This document shows positions 41,650-52,090 of a stretch of DNA of 64,000 bases, in pieces (position 1 is the stretch's first letter; the number at the start of each line of letters is the position of its first letter). Made by a program: the position numbers and the translations under genes. The notes beneath the pieces were generated by a model. The model saw only the letters and a program-made list of their open reading frames with translations. It was not told the origin of the DNA and searched no databases. This stretch comes from Adiantum capillus-veneris (Eukaryota > Streptophyta > Polypodiopsida > Polypodiales > Pteridaceae), in the NCBI GenBank assembly GCA_014529385.2, contig CM043952.1, positions 153,139,057 to 153,203,056 on the forward strand. The letters are read 5' to 3'.

Positions 41650-42804
41650 GCCCCTTTACACAAAGGGAATTAGGGACACATGTCATCTCCCTAGCCCAGA
41701 TGCCCACAAGGTGTGCCCAATTCCTATTGGATGACCCTTGAAGTGGACCAATGAGAATTAAGCTAGAGTAAATCTAGTTTAATTAATTTAAAAACATTTA
41801 ATAAAAGAAACCAATAAGAATTAAGTCTCCTAGAAGACTATTGGGAAGTCTCCCAAAGGGTCCAATGAGCATTCAGGAGCCCCATGGCTTGCCTGATTCC
41901 TATTGGCCAGGAGGCAAAGGGGTCCAATGAGAGTTTAGTTTAATTATTTAATTACCTAAAGCTCTCACAAAAGGGGAAAGGGGGACACATGTCAGAAGGC
42001 TATCACTTATGCTGCTTAATTGTGATTGGCTTGGGAGGGCCAATGAGGCTGCAGCAAGAGCAAATAGCAAGGGGGCTCGCCCAAGAGAGAGGGGGGGCTG
42101 ATTTTTGCAAGGCATTATCACACACACACTCACACAATCTCATGTGTGAAGAAAGAGAAGACTATCTCTTCCCAAGCTTTAATGGAGAAGTCATCACCTA
42201 CTCCAAGCTTGTGAGATAGAATCCTACATCAACACTCTCTTGGCATGTGGATGCAAATCCAACCAAGAGCCAAGCTTCAATGCATGCTCATCTCCTCTAC
42301 TAAGCTAATTACTAAGCTAAGCTATGCTAATATGAGTGATTATGTGAGGAGATGTACATCTTTCTCATAAGATACTCCTTCTTCCTCTCAATCTACTCTC
42401 ATACCCTGCTAGCTCTCACCATCTTCGAAGGTGTGTGAGGTCTTGGGTCTGAGAACGGGGATAATTCAAGTTGTGTTTGCTAAGTGTTTTGCTTAGTGCA
42501 TGAAGCTTTCATCTTCATTGCATTAGCTAGTCTTGAAGGAACACAAAGAATTGTATTGTACAATGTCTCTCTTGATGGGAGAAACCATAATACAAAGCCT
42601 TTTGGAGGGGGGACCGACTCCATGCAAATCCGGTCCTCAACTGTTGTCAATAGCTTAATTTCTCTCTCTTTTGAAAGTATTGTTGATGCTATCTAACTAG
42701 GTGTTATGCTTTTTGTTGCTCTCTCCACCCAAGCACTCTTGTAATTCTCATTAGGAATCTATTCTAATGAAATGCCCACTATGTTCATGCTAATTTCCAC
42801 TACA
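41201..42804 (+). repeat. Third, diverged LTR inside element 4
   Basis: Begins TGTCATAATAATCAATATCT and contains AAATGATTTTCTCATATTAA, which is exact in the true LTRs. The right half parallels the LTR in order (GGATGCAAATCC, CCCTGCTAGCTCTC, GTGTGTGAGGTCTTGGG, TTGGAGGGGGGACCG, CCAAGCACT) and ends near CTACA (42804). Similarity is clearly lower than between the two true LTRs. A (CA)36 array (41577-41649) sits where the true LTRs carry CT. No matching target duplication was found (TTATC / CATAA). Confidence 0.75.
41577..41649 (+). repeat. (CA)36 microsatellite
   Basis: Uninterrupted CA inside the diverged LTR. Frames across it on either strand are artefacts. Confidence 0.95.
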
Positions 42805-42869
42805 CATAAGATATTAGGCCATTAAATGTTACATGATTTCTTCTCCCTCATAGTCGAGGACGACTATGA

Positions 42870-42886
42870 TTTCAAGAGAGAGGTAA
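42870..42886 (+). other. Polypurine tract of element 4
   Basis: TTCAAGAGAGAGGTAA directly before the TG of the 3' LTR; the purine core AAGAGAGAGG is the expected plus-strand primer. Confidence 0.8.
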
Positions 42887-43560
42887 TGTCATAAAATTTA
42901 ATATCTGACCAACCTAAATGATTTTCTCATATTAAACTGATCATTTAATGTGGGAGAATAAACGGGAACAAGGGTTAAGATATAGATGTGCTTATAGATC
43001 TATTTAAGCACGGGGCGAATGGTAAAGGGGCCCAAATGAGAAAAGGTCTATCAAAGAGAAAGGTTAATCAATGGAGCAAAAGACCTTAGGGTTGTCTTCA
43101 TTAAAGCCTCCAAAGGTAAGTGTTAAAAGCTTTAAGACATAGTCTTTAAAATTTTACTCTTTAGTCACTAAAGTCCAAGCAGGCAAGGGGGCAGCTTGCT
43201 TAAGCTAGGGTTGTGCTTAAGCAGGGGGGTTGCCTGCTTACCAAGTTCAAAGTACTTGCTACTAAAGAGGGGGCGAGCCCTACAAAGGGGGGAGGTAGAT
43301 AGTAAGTGAGCACCTCACCAAGGACCCATACCCTTATGAAAGGAAAGGGGCCACTTGTCAAGTGTAGAGACACACTACTCAAGCAAGTAGGGGTTGTGCT
43401 TAAGCAAGGGGGGTGCTAGCTTAGCCCCACAAAGGGAAAGAAGGACACTTGTCAAGAGGCTACACCCCTTGCCCCAAAGGGAGCCTAGCTCTCATTGGCT
43501 AGAGGGCTACATGGCCTAGTCAACTTCAAAGGAACCCTAGGAAAGGGGGTCGACCTAGCT

Positions 43561-43645
<85 letters not shown>

Positions 43646-44391
43646 GAGCCTCCCACGAGCTCTCTCTCCTTCATTCTTCCCTTCACACACTCTTGTGAAG
43701 CAAGGATTCCATCTCCTTCTCCAAGCCTGAGAAGTTGAGTGCCTACTACCACAAGCTCGTGGCTATGGATGCAAATCCACACAAGAGAATGCTTATGCTT
43801 GCTTATCATTCTCTCTAATCTCCATTAAATCTATGCTAAGTTATGCTACAAGAGCTATGAGTGATTATATGCAAGGGGTTATTTCTTTCTAGTAGAGATA
43901 CTTCTACTTCTCTCTTCTTCCTCACTCCCTGCTAGCTCTCCTCACCTTTCATGGTGTTTGAGGTCTTGGGATTGAGGCTGGGCATTTTTCAAGTTCATGC
44001 TAATCATGTTTATTGTTGTAGTTATGCTAATGCTTGGTGAGTGAAGCTTACCATCTTCATCTCATCAAGAAGGTCTCAAGGAACACAAACAATTGTATTG
44101 TAAACAAGTCTTCCGTCATGGAAGAATCTATAATACAAATGCCTATTGGAGGGGGGACCGGCTCCAACTAATCCGGTCCTCTATTGGTGTCAATTTCTCT
44201 AAACTCTCACTCTCTTTTACAAGTATTGATCATGCCATGTTAATGAAGTAATGTGTTAAGTGTTTCTCTCTCTCTACCAAAGCACTTTCTTTCTCACTAT
44301 ACATCTACACACTAAAGAATACTCAAGGAAATGATCAATATGTTATTTACTTTCCGTTCCAACTCAAGTTAAAAAGGCTAATTCCATCACA
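42887..44391 (+). repeat. 3' LTR of element 4
   Basis: 1505 bp, TGTCATAAAATTTAATATC ... AATTCCATCACA, followed by CA repeat. The CT array at 43564-43639 is 22 bp longer than in the 5' copy; the remaining differences are few. Confidence 0.93.
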
Positions 44392-44658
44392 CACACACAC
44401 ACACACACACATGGTTGATTATAGCGTGTTGCTATTTTCCTGGTATATTTTTGCTGGGAGTGTTGGCTTGGGTACCTTAAATGAATAACTCGCTTAAATT
44501 CACTACGTAATTTTTGTAAGGTAGTACCTTAATGGTACCTAACACTTAGATACTAAATGAGTTATGGATGGGCTACTCGGCTCTGTAAATAATGTCGTCT
44601 TATGCTTAATAGCGAGGTTGCTCCCTCCTGACGGGTCTGCAATTCTGCGCTCTTAAGT

Positions 44659-44817
<159 letters not shown>

Positions 44818-45004
44818 ATGGCGGCGCTGCTACACCATCCCCCTCTTGAAGCCGTGCCCACCATACGGCTAAGAAGGAAGGTGGGCCACTTGCTCCAAAC
44901 CCTATAAAAAGGTGAGCTTTACATGCTCATTTAGCATTGGTGGTGTGTGTATTTGGGAGAAGTGTCTGTACATTAGGACTGTGAGGATTTTACCTGCAAA
45001 GGGG

Positions 45005-45178
45005 TATGTTAAGTGTCGGATCTACGGCAAAGGGCAAGGATAAGCAAGCTATTGTGGAGTTGGCTACTCCAACTCATTCTCAAGTGACTTTTGGCATTGA
45101 AATGGATTGCTGTCCGAACTGTTTGATGGTTGTGAGTATTTCTCATGTATATGCCGGTAGAGGCACTTGAATAGCTTC
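45005..45178 (+). CDS. Small duplicated frame with CPNCLM motif, possible first exon (copy A)
   Basis: Opens MLSVGSTAKGKDKQAIVELA and reaches DCCPNCLMV; right after this is a strong splice donor (GTT|GTGAGT, about 45125-45132). A TATA-like box lies 95 bases upstream of the ATG. CPxCLM resembles one half of the zinc ribbon in plant GIR-type proteins (CPRCLMY ... CPKC), but the second CxxC half is not found downstream. Could be a decayed exon. The same frame exists at 47514 in copy B with the first Cys of CPNC's neighbour changed (DCFPNC). Confidence 0.3.
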
Positions 45179-45836
45179 TTCTGCTGAACTTTACCTCGTG
45201 AGAGCTTGTAAAGCACAAGGGTATTCATATGGTCTTTCCCTCGTAAACGATTTCATCTCTGAAAATATGATTAGCTTGACCTTTGTTATTATTTATCTTT
45301 GAAAGCAATCTAGTTGGGTGACATCTATAACATGTTGAATACCCATGCATCACCTGCATATGATACCAATGCTAACTAAATGTTGTGTTGTTTCCATGGA
45401 TACAAGTCAAGGCTACCTTCTCAACTATGGTTTCCAAAGTTCCTTGGCTTGAAGATGGCGGACTATTATATCTTCTGGCTCTTGATTTGAGCACTTGTGT
45501 ATAAAGAGTGGTCTGTACTATGAATGGGAATTATACCACCTTTTGATGGACATAATTTCTAGTGTCTTTTGTAATTTGAAAGGATTCTTTGGTGTATATG
45601 TTATATTCGTATTGGAACACACACACACCTAACACCAAGAATAGTAGTGATACTATTCAAAGACCTAGTTTACTATATTTTAATCCCTCAGTGTGTGTCC
45701 TAGATAATTTTACCTTGTAATGATCCTTGAGGGATGGGGCTCTCTTCACACGGCCCTTATAGGTTCGCCTGGTCGGTTGAAGGTTGAAGAGGCTACCAGT
45801 TCTTACCTTTGGTGATATATTTCTCTAAATAACTTT

Positions 45837-46115
45837 TTGTGGACTATGCAGAGCTTAGCACTATCTCAAGGGATAGAGCTTCCTATGGAGCCTTTTTCTA
45901 AAGCATCACTTGAGGTACTTAGATGCATTCATGACCCTATGGAATCTGAACAGATAGTAGGGGCTTCAATTGATCTAGCCAAGTCTTTGGTTCAAACCAT
46001 GTTTTTTGATAAATGTGTCAATACCCTTGGCCAACTTGTCAAAAACTCTAAGGAAGGGGTGCAGAGTTATCCGAATTCATTGAAAACATTTACCCTGACA
46101 CTTGCTCACAAATGA
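45837..46115 (+). CDS. Unrecognised 92-codon frame, possible exon
   Basis: From an ATG at 45837, with a plausible splice acceptor (ACTATGCAG|AG) at about 45850. Reads ALSQGIELPMEPFSKASLEV ... DLAKSLVQTMFFDKCVNTLG, helical-looking with regular Leu/Val spacing, ending TGA 46113. No family recognised. It lies in the spacer between the two duplication copies. Confidence 0.3.
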   Translation: MWTMQSLALSQGIELPMEPFSKASLEVLRCIHDPMESEQIVGASIDLAKSLVQTMFFDKCVNTLGQLVKNSKEGVQSYPNSLKTFTLTLAHK

Positions 46116-46432
46116 GAGTTAGCCAAGTTCTCTTCTCATGATTTCACGAACATGTTACTTTTAAACAAACTACACATATGCGGATTCCTTTGGGATCAAG
46201 AGCAAAAGCATAAAATGTATCATTGATATACTATGAGTGACAACCATACTTTTTTCAAACTAGTTGCCAAAGCCTTAAAACTCCTACAAGAGTAATGTCT
46301 TCCTTGAATACAATATCAGATATTGTGTTGATTAGATTGACTTTACCCTCTTCAAGGACACGTTGACTTGGAAATCTCTATTAATGCTTCATACTTGACT
46401 TTTGTTACTCTCTACTTCACAAGGCAGTATGC

Positions 46433-46471
46433 CCATACACAATGGGCCTACTGCCAAGCCATTGTGTATGG
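46433..46471. repeat. Perfect 13-bp inverted repeat (hairpin)
   Basis: CCATACACAATGG (46433-46445) and CCATTGTGTATGG (46459-46471) are exact complements around a 13-base spacer, 20 bases before a CA array. Confidence 0.85.
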
Positions 46472-46488
46472 CGCCTGGGATAGGGCGG

Positions 46489-46490
<2 letters not shown>

Positions 46491-46542
<52 letters not shown>

Positions 46543-46914
46543 ACAGAGTACTGATATTGGTACTAGTATTGGTATTACTGGTACTAGTACTACTACTCCT
46601 GGTACTGATATTGCTATACTGCTATATTAGTATTACCAGTACTGATGTTGTATTGGTATTGAATATACCGGTACTAGTACTGGTACTTACTGGTACTACT
46701 AGACTATAATGGTACTGATACTGGCACTATACACTATTGGTACTGATACTCCTATACTACTATACTGCTATACTAGTATTGATAATACTGGATTTTTCAT
46801 GGTAATGTATATGCTGATACTGGTACTAGTACTTATTTGTACTATTAGACTATACAAGTACTAGTAATGGTACATCCACGGGCGCGTGCGCGTGCGCACA
46901 CACACACACACACA

Positions 46915-47002
<88 letters not shown>
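46491..47002 (+). repeat. CA array, TACT minisatellite copy B, then CA/CT/CA arrays
   Basis: (AC)23 at 46491-46537; TACT-rich minisatellite 46546-46872, matching 33905-34197 in order and detail (both share TATTACCAGTA...GATGTTGTATTGGTATTG); then GCGCGTGCGCGTGCGC and CA (46897-46917), (CT)32 (46918-46980) and CA (46981-47002). Confidence 0.9.
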
Positions 47003-47003
47003 A

Positions 47004-47254
47004 ACATATGGATGATCATAGCGTGTTGCTATTTCCCTGGTATAATTTTGTTGGGACTATTGGCTTGGGGAACCTTTAATGAATAACTCGCTTAAATTCT
47101 CTACATAATTTTTGTAAGGTAGTACCTTAATGGTACCTAACCCTTAGATACTAAATGGGTTATGGTTGGGCTACCCGGCACTGTAAATGATGTCGTCTTC
47201 TGCTTAATAGCAAGGTGGCTCCCTCTTGACGGGTCTGCGATTCTGTGCTCTTAA

Positions 47255-47324
<70 letters not shown>

Positions 47325-48085
47325 TACATGGCGCTGCTGCTATACCATCTCCCTCTTGAAGCCGCGCCCACCATACAGCTAAGAAGGAAGGTGGCCACTT
47401 GCTCCAAGCCCTATAAAAAGGTGAACTTTACATGCTCACTTAGCATTGGTGGTGTGTGTATTTGGGAGAAGTGTTTGTACATTAGGACTGTGAGGATTTT
47501 ACTTGCAAAGGGGTATGTTAAGTGTCGGATCTACGACAAAGGGCAAGGATAAGCAGGCTATTGTGGAGTTGGCTACTCCAACTCATTCTCAAGTGAATTT
47601 TGGCATTGAAATGGACTGCTTTCCGAACTGTTTGATGGTTGTGAGTATTTCTCATGTATATGCCGGTAGAGGCACTTGAATAGCTTCTTCTGCTGAACTT
47701 TACCTCGTGAGAGCTTGTAAAGCACAAGGGTATTCATATGGTCTTTCCCTCGTAAACGATATCATCTCTGAAAATATGATTAGCTTGAACTTTCTTATTA
47801 TTTATCTCTGAAATCAATCTAGTTGGGTGACATCTATAACATGTTGGATACCCATGCATCATTTGCATACGTACCAATGCTAACTAAATGTTGTGTTGTT
47901 TCCATGGGTGCAGGTGAGGGTTAATTTCTCAACTATGGTTTTCAAAGTTCCTTGGCTTGAAGATGGTGGACTATGATTACTTCTGGCTCTTGATTTCAAC
48001 ACTAGTGTATAAAGACTTTTCTGTACTATGAATGGGAATTATACCACCTTTTCATTGACTTAGTTCTAGTGTCTTTTGTAATTTG
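47004..48085 (+). repeat. Segmental duplication, copy B (unique part)
   Basis: Matches 44411-45578, including the TATA-like box (about 47411-47421) and the small frame at 47514. Homology ends at GTAATTTG (48085), where an AT/GT/CA-rich block begins. A (TC)32 array sits at 47257-47321. Confidence 0.9.
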
Positions 48086-48316
48086 TATATGTATATGTAT
48101 ATATATATATATATTAATGTGTGTGTGTGTGTACACACACACATACATACATACACACACACACACACATACACAAAAAAAAAGTGTGTACACACACACA
48201 TACACACATACATACATATGCACACAAAAAATAGAATGGTGTACGCACACACGTACACACACACACACGTGTGTATACACCCACACACATACACATATAC
48301 ATACATACATACATAC

Positions 48317-48351
<35 letters not shown>

Positions 48352-48375
48352 TTTGTTTGTAGATATACACACACA
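48086..48375 (+). repeat. Interleaved TA/TG/CA simple-sequence block
   Basis: Alternating purine-pyrimidine DNA (TATATG, GTGTGT, ACACAC, ACATACATAC) for almost 300 bases. It generates overlapping long frames on both strands that are not genes. Alternating runs such as this are prone to Z-DNA. Confidence 0.9.
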
Positions 48376-48539
48376 CCCACCCCGAAGAGGAGAATTTCTA
48401 ATGTTGCAGAAAAAATCCCAAGAGACCTTAGAGTTTCATCTGACAAGTCAAAATCAAAATCTATTACTTAAACGGAGAGAGACCTCAAAGATCAATTCAA
48501 AACAAGTCGAACTCAAGATCTGCTACTCAAGATGAATAA

Positions 48540-48607
48540 GAGAGAGAGAGAGATAGATAGATTGATTATCGGCCTCGGAGGTCAAATATGACCTATGGGA
48601 CCAAATA
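48540..48607 (-). mobile_element. LINE 3' tail fragment only
   Basis: Minus strand: GGTCCCATAGGTCATATTTG, then ACCTCCGAGGCCGATAATCA, then ATCTATCTATC and (TC)n. Same end as the ORF1-only elements but with nothing else, i.e. an extreme 5' truncation. Confidence 0.75.
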
Positions 48608-48608
48608 C

Positions 48609-48995
48609 GTGTCCACGGACACATAGGGTTGGGATGTGTCACGTGACAGACGATGCATGGAACTGATGCAACTTGGGACTGTCAGTGACGACGACGGGGA
48701 TGGCGACGACCACTTAAGGGCTGGAATTTGCGGTCTTCTATCCGCTGTCCATAAAAACGCTATGGCTGAAAATCTGGGACTGTTTCGGGGCTGCTGAAAA
48801 CTACTGTTTCGGCTGCGTTTTGAGGGCTGAAAATGGCGATCTTCTTCAAACATCTAGGGCTGAATCTGCTGTTTTCCTAATGGCTGAAAATGCTGGTCCA
48901 TCTGCTGTAAATGCGGCTGAAAATCAAAAACGTTGATGTTCCTTGTAGAGTTAGTGAAGACGTTGGGTCCTTGGAAGTGTTGGCGATGAGAGTCA
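48609..48995 (-). repeat. LTR fragment of the element 1 family plus a 36-bp palindromic motif
   Basis: 48646-48995 follows the 5' LTR of element 1 from about 5455 to 5850 (GATGCATGGAA(A)CTGATGCAA, GACGACGGGGATGGCGACG, CTATGGCTGAAAATCTGGGAC...). The preceding GTCCACGGACACATAGGG...GTGTCACGTGAC (48611-48645) also occurs at 6273-6309, next to element 1. Confidence 0.75.
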
Positions 48996-48999
48996 CTAT

Positions 49000-49400
49000 A
49001 GGAAGGGGGGGGAACGGCAACAAGATACTCATCATTTTGTATATATTATTTTCTTTTCTTTTTCTTTTTCTTTTCCTTTAACAGTTTTTTTAAGCCTTTT
49101 AACTCTTAGCAGGCATAATCATGAGCCATATTGACACCATCTAAATGCCAGGTTAAGAATATGTATGTATGAGTAATTACAATAATTTTGGCAAAATTTT
49201 GGTCAATTAACAATAATTGTGGGTAATTTTTCTTTAATTCTAGCACTAAAAAGCTAAAAAGGACAAATAATCATAAGTTGAGCCAGGAAAGTCGGAATTG
49301 ACTTCTAAAAGCAAAGGCTGAAATTTCAAAGCAAGGGCTTTGAACGTGGGAGTCAACTGGTTTCTCTGGCCGTCCAATTAGCTAAACCAGTTGTTCTCCA
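49000..49400. other. No recognised feature
   Basis: T-rich/AT-rich non-coding stretch between the LTR fragment and element 5. A TTTTCTTTTC run lies at 49050-49085. Confidence 0.45.
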
Positions 49401-49619
49401 AGATTCACTTTAATGAATTGATATGGAAATTTCTTCCTTTGCTTTTCAGCCTGATCCTTGTCAAATAATACTGCATTTAGGTCTATCTCGGCTAATGGAA
49501 AAATACTCATTGCTGCTAGCATCCTCTCAATCTTCTTAATCCCATACTTTTGGCAAATCTCTTCTGGTCGCAGTGCCTTCCTCCACCTTCTAGTGTTGTT
49601 TGTCTAGATCTGAATTCTT

Positions 49620-50073
49620 TTATTGGTGCCCTGTATTTTTAAAGTTTGATTGGCATAATCGTGAACGGCGGCCTGTGCTGTTTGCAACCATGGGCGTCCC
49701 AGTAGCATCCCATATGTGCCTTGCACATCCAGTACTAGGAAGTTGGTCTTGAAATTTTATTTTCCCACCCTTATCTACATGCTCTCTATCATCCCCCACT
49801 TGCCTACACAACTCTGTAATCGGCCATTCAAACTTTAAAGGGTGTTGGTTTCAAGTTTGTGATACCCATTCTTTGTTGAAGGTGTGCCCCTCGGATGTTT
49901 ATACCTACCCCTCCATCCAGTATGACACCGGATAGTGGCTCCCATTGTTTCTTGACTTTGTAGTTTACCTGGATCACCGACACTTCATCATCTCTAGCAG
50001 TTGCCAAGTCAACTGCTCTGGCATCCGCTTCAGCCTTTCTTAGCTGTCTAATGAATTTTGCTGCTTCAAGCAA
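49620..50073 (-). pseudogene. Element 5 retropepsin-like protease
   Basis: Active-site strand SGVILDGGVGINIRGAHLQQ (D-G-G in place of D-S/T-G), then MGITNLKPTPFKV. After a shift near 49800, VLDVQGTYGMLLGRPWLQTA and AAVHDYANQTLKIQG form the C-terminal half (GRPWL is characteristic of plant gypsy-type proteases). The stretch is preceded by a coiled-coil-like KFIRQLRKAEADARAVDLA. Confidence 0.75.
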
Positions 50074-50463
50074 AGTTTTTTTGGTATCTTCTAATTCAAC
50101 TGTCAGTTCTTGAATTCTTTCACAGATCCTAACATGAACTTCTTCTCTCTCTTTATCAGAGTTATTATCAGAACTGGAGGAATTAGGACTATCTTCACAG
50201 TGTCACTCCTCTATTCTGGTGTTTGCTTTGCCCCCTTCATTGTTTCCCATTGCAGTTATATCTTATTTAACATTTCCTAGATCTTACACCAGTCCTTGGA
50301 CTGCAGCCAGCATAGTCTCAAATATTCTAGAGTCTGACTGACCTGGTTGTCTTTTCTCAGAAGACTGGGCTGGTATCTTCTGAATGACCCAAGCATCAAA
50401 ACTTTTTGGCTCCTCTAGTAGCTTCTTGGCTAGATCTTCTGTGATCTTAGCTGCCAGTTCTCT

Positions 50464-50900
50464 CTACTCCTGCCATTCATCAACTACCTTCTCTTTGCTC
50501 TTTGCCTTCCATACCTCTCTTTTCTGAGCCCATTTGCTAGTTTCAGGACTGACTAGTTTTTTCGGGTCATCTGGGATTTCTTCAATGACTACCCCTTTAC
50601 TGCGTGTAACTAACTGCTTGTACTGGAACTTGCTCTGGGGCTTTCGCCTCAGTAGCCACAGTGCTTGGTGCCTCTGGACACTGAGCCACAAAGTGCCCAT
50701 ACTTGCCACAAGTATAACAATTAAGGCTTTGATTTTGAAAATTCCCACAACCCCGGCCTCGGCCAGTACCTCCCTAGTATCTGCCGCACCCAATACCAAT
50801 GCCACTGGTACCTGTCTTATCTTCTTGGGGTACACTGATTTTCTCTACCTTAGCTGGTTCAGCATTGGTAAATGCCACTAGAGACAGATCCTTTCCCTTC
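50464..50900 (-). pseudogene. Element 5 nucleocapsid region
   Basis: A CX2CX4HX4C knuckle (CYTCGKYGHFVAQC) is read in one frame near 50719-50678 and the following linker (RSKGVVIEEIPDDPKKLVS, SKWAQKREVWKAKSKEKV) in another, so at least one base is lost or gained between them. Binds RNA in intact elements. Confidence 0.75.
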
Positions 50901-50921
50901 TTGAAGTGATGAATTCAAATG

Positions 50922-51639
50922 TCACAATTGTTCCATAAATGACCATACGACATCATTGGAAACAAGATATTTAGATTTGCACCTTGAGCACCAGGTTTCC
51001 ATTCTCCTAATCGATTGTCTGGTCTGAATGATTTCAGCAATCTGCCGAGCCATTTCATCAATCTTCTTGGACCAAGACCCCTTCTTGGCCTTGTCCTTGC
51101 TCTTTTCATCTAAGCTGCTGTCAGAGTTGATGGAGGTCTCACTAGAATCAGAATTCTCAGTGGAAGAACTGCTACTACTGGACCTCCTCTTCTTTTGACT
51201 TCTCTCCTTCTTAGCTTGCAGGTACCTTCTGTTCTTTGAGCTTCTTACCGTGAAACCCATTTAGAAACCATGCATGAAGCCTTTTTTCTGATGGTGGCTC
51301 CTACAGTTGCCTGGTTAACTCCTTGATCTTCTCTACATAACTTCTCACTGACAACTTTCCTTGTCTAATCTTATCTAGCTCGCAGAGGATGTCCTCATCA
51401 CCCCTGTTGTCTGAATAATCCGATTTGAAAGCCTTGAGCAATTTGTTGTATGATCTGAGTTGGCAAGCCAAGTAATGGTAATACCATTTCCTGGCTGCAT
51501 CTTTCAGTGTCTGAGGAAAATATTCTCCCCAGTCACCTTCATCAATATTCTTTAACTCAGCATACTGTTCAAAAGCTTGAATATGAACATCTGGATCATC
51601 TTTCTTTCCTTCTTTGAACACTGGGAAAGAGATCTTCAA
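50922..51639 (-). pseudogene. Element 5 gag core and Ser-rich linker
   Basis: 51639-51301 reads KISFPVFKEGKKDDPDVHIQ, WGEYFPQTLKDAARKWYYHY, FKSDYSDNRGDEDILCELDK, a retrotransposon gag domain with the typical Ala-Arg-Lys-Trp-Tyr motif. 51260-50922 is a frame-shifted continuation with a long Ser run (RRSSSSSSSTENSDSSETS) and basic residues. Confidence 0.75.
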
Positions 51640-51696
51640 TAAAGAAGTATAATCGTGTCGATCGGATTCATCTCTGCTTCTTCAGACCTTGGGAGC

Positions 51697-52090
51697 CTAA
51701 CTTCGTGTTGAAGACTTCCTATAGTCATCTATGTCAGCATCCCAATCAACTTCTTCTTCAGTTTCAGTCTTTGTCTCCTCTCTGGCTTTCCTGCTGGAAT
51801 TGTGACAACTACCCTTGTTGCCCTTGGCCTCAACTTCCTTATGTGTGGATTGAGAACTCCTGGTTATTGCGTTCTTTCTGCTCAGCCCTTCTCCTCCTGG
51901 AATGCCTAGAGTGTTGAGAGTTCCTGGCCTCGTTAGCATGACTGTGCTCCCCTTGAGCCTCAGTCTCACTCTCAGGGACCTTCTTGGGATCAGACACTCT
52001 TTCTAATACCTCAAGAATAGGGTCGACGCGGTTGGAATCAGTGCCTAGCAGCGTTGATAGTTTGCAACCACGACTGGCTTTGGACGCCAT
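51697..52090 (-). pseudogene. Element 5 gag N-terminus
   Basis: Start ATG at 52090 (MASKASRGCKLSTLLGTDSN). Hydrophilic, Glu/Arg/His-rich; a one-base shift near 51840 leads to KEVEAKGNKGSCHNSSRKAR and a second to the gag core. Start chosen because no in-frame upstream coding is seen. Confidence 0.65.

Larger units (their letters stand above)
34230..44391 (+). mobile_element. Element 4: Ty3/gypsy chromovirus-type LTR retrotransposon inserted in a CA array
   Basis: LTRs 34230-35711 and 42887-44391 are almost identical apart from a CT array. The primer site follows the 5' LTR and a purine tract precedes the 3' LTR. Both flanks are CA repeat, consistent with a CACAC-type target duplication. Internal: gag, CCHC, protease, RT-RNase H (one 552-codon frame), integrase, chromodomain, then a diverged third LTR (41201-42804). 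Damage is limited (a few stops and shifts), so this is the youngest gypsy copy here. Confidence 0.93.
49400..52090 (-). mobile_element. Element 5: gag-protease retroelement remnant without polymerase
   Basis: Minus strand from ATG 52090: charged gag N-terminus, gag core (51639-51301), Ser/Lys-rich linker, CCHC knuckle (about 50719-50678), linker, then a retropepsin (50073-49620). RT, RNase H and integrase are absent; the text beyond 49620 (to about 49400) has no recognised domain. No LTRs or primer site were identified. Several shifts and stops are present. Confidence 0.75.

Noticed and set aside
41477-41741. 76-78-codon frames across the CA array
   Set aside because: Simple-sequence artefact on both strands.
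41196-42809. The diverged LTR in element 4 as a simple solo-LTR insertion
   Set aside because: The flanking five bases (TTATC / CATAA) do not match, so ordinary insertion is not supported; kept as an open finding.
45009-47727. 69-codon minus frames conserved between the duplication copies (45218-45009 and 47727-47518)
   Set aside because: Conservation is explained by the DNA duplication. The plus frame has better gene signals (TATA box, ATG, donor), so the minus frame is likely a shadow.
48026-48535. Several 100-150-codon frames of Cys/Val/Thr/His/Tyr repeats
   Set aside because: Translations of CA/GT/TA simple repeats on both strands; no coding information.
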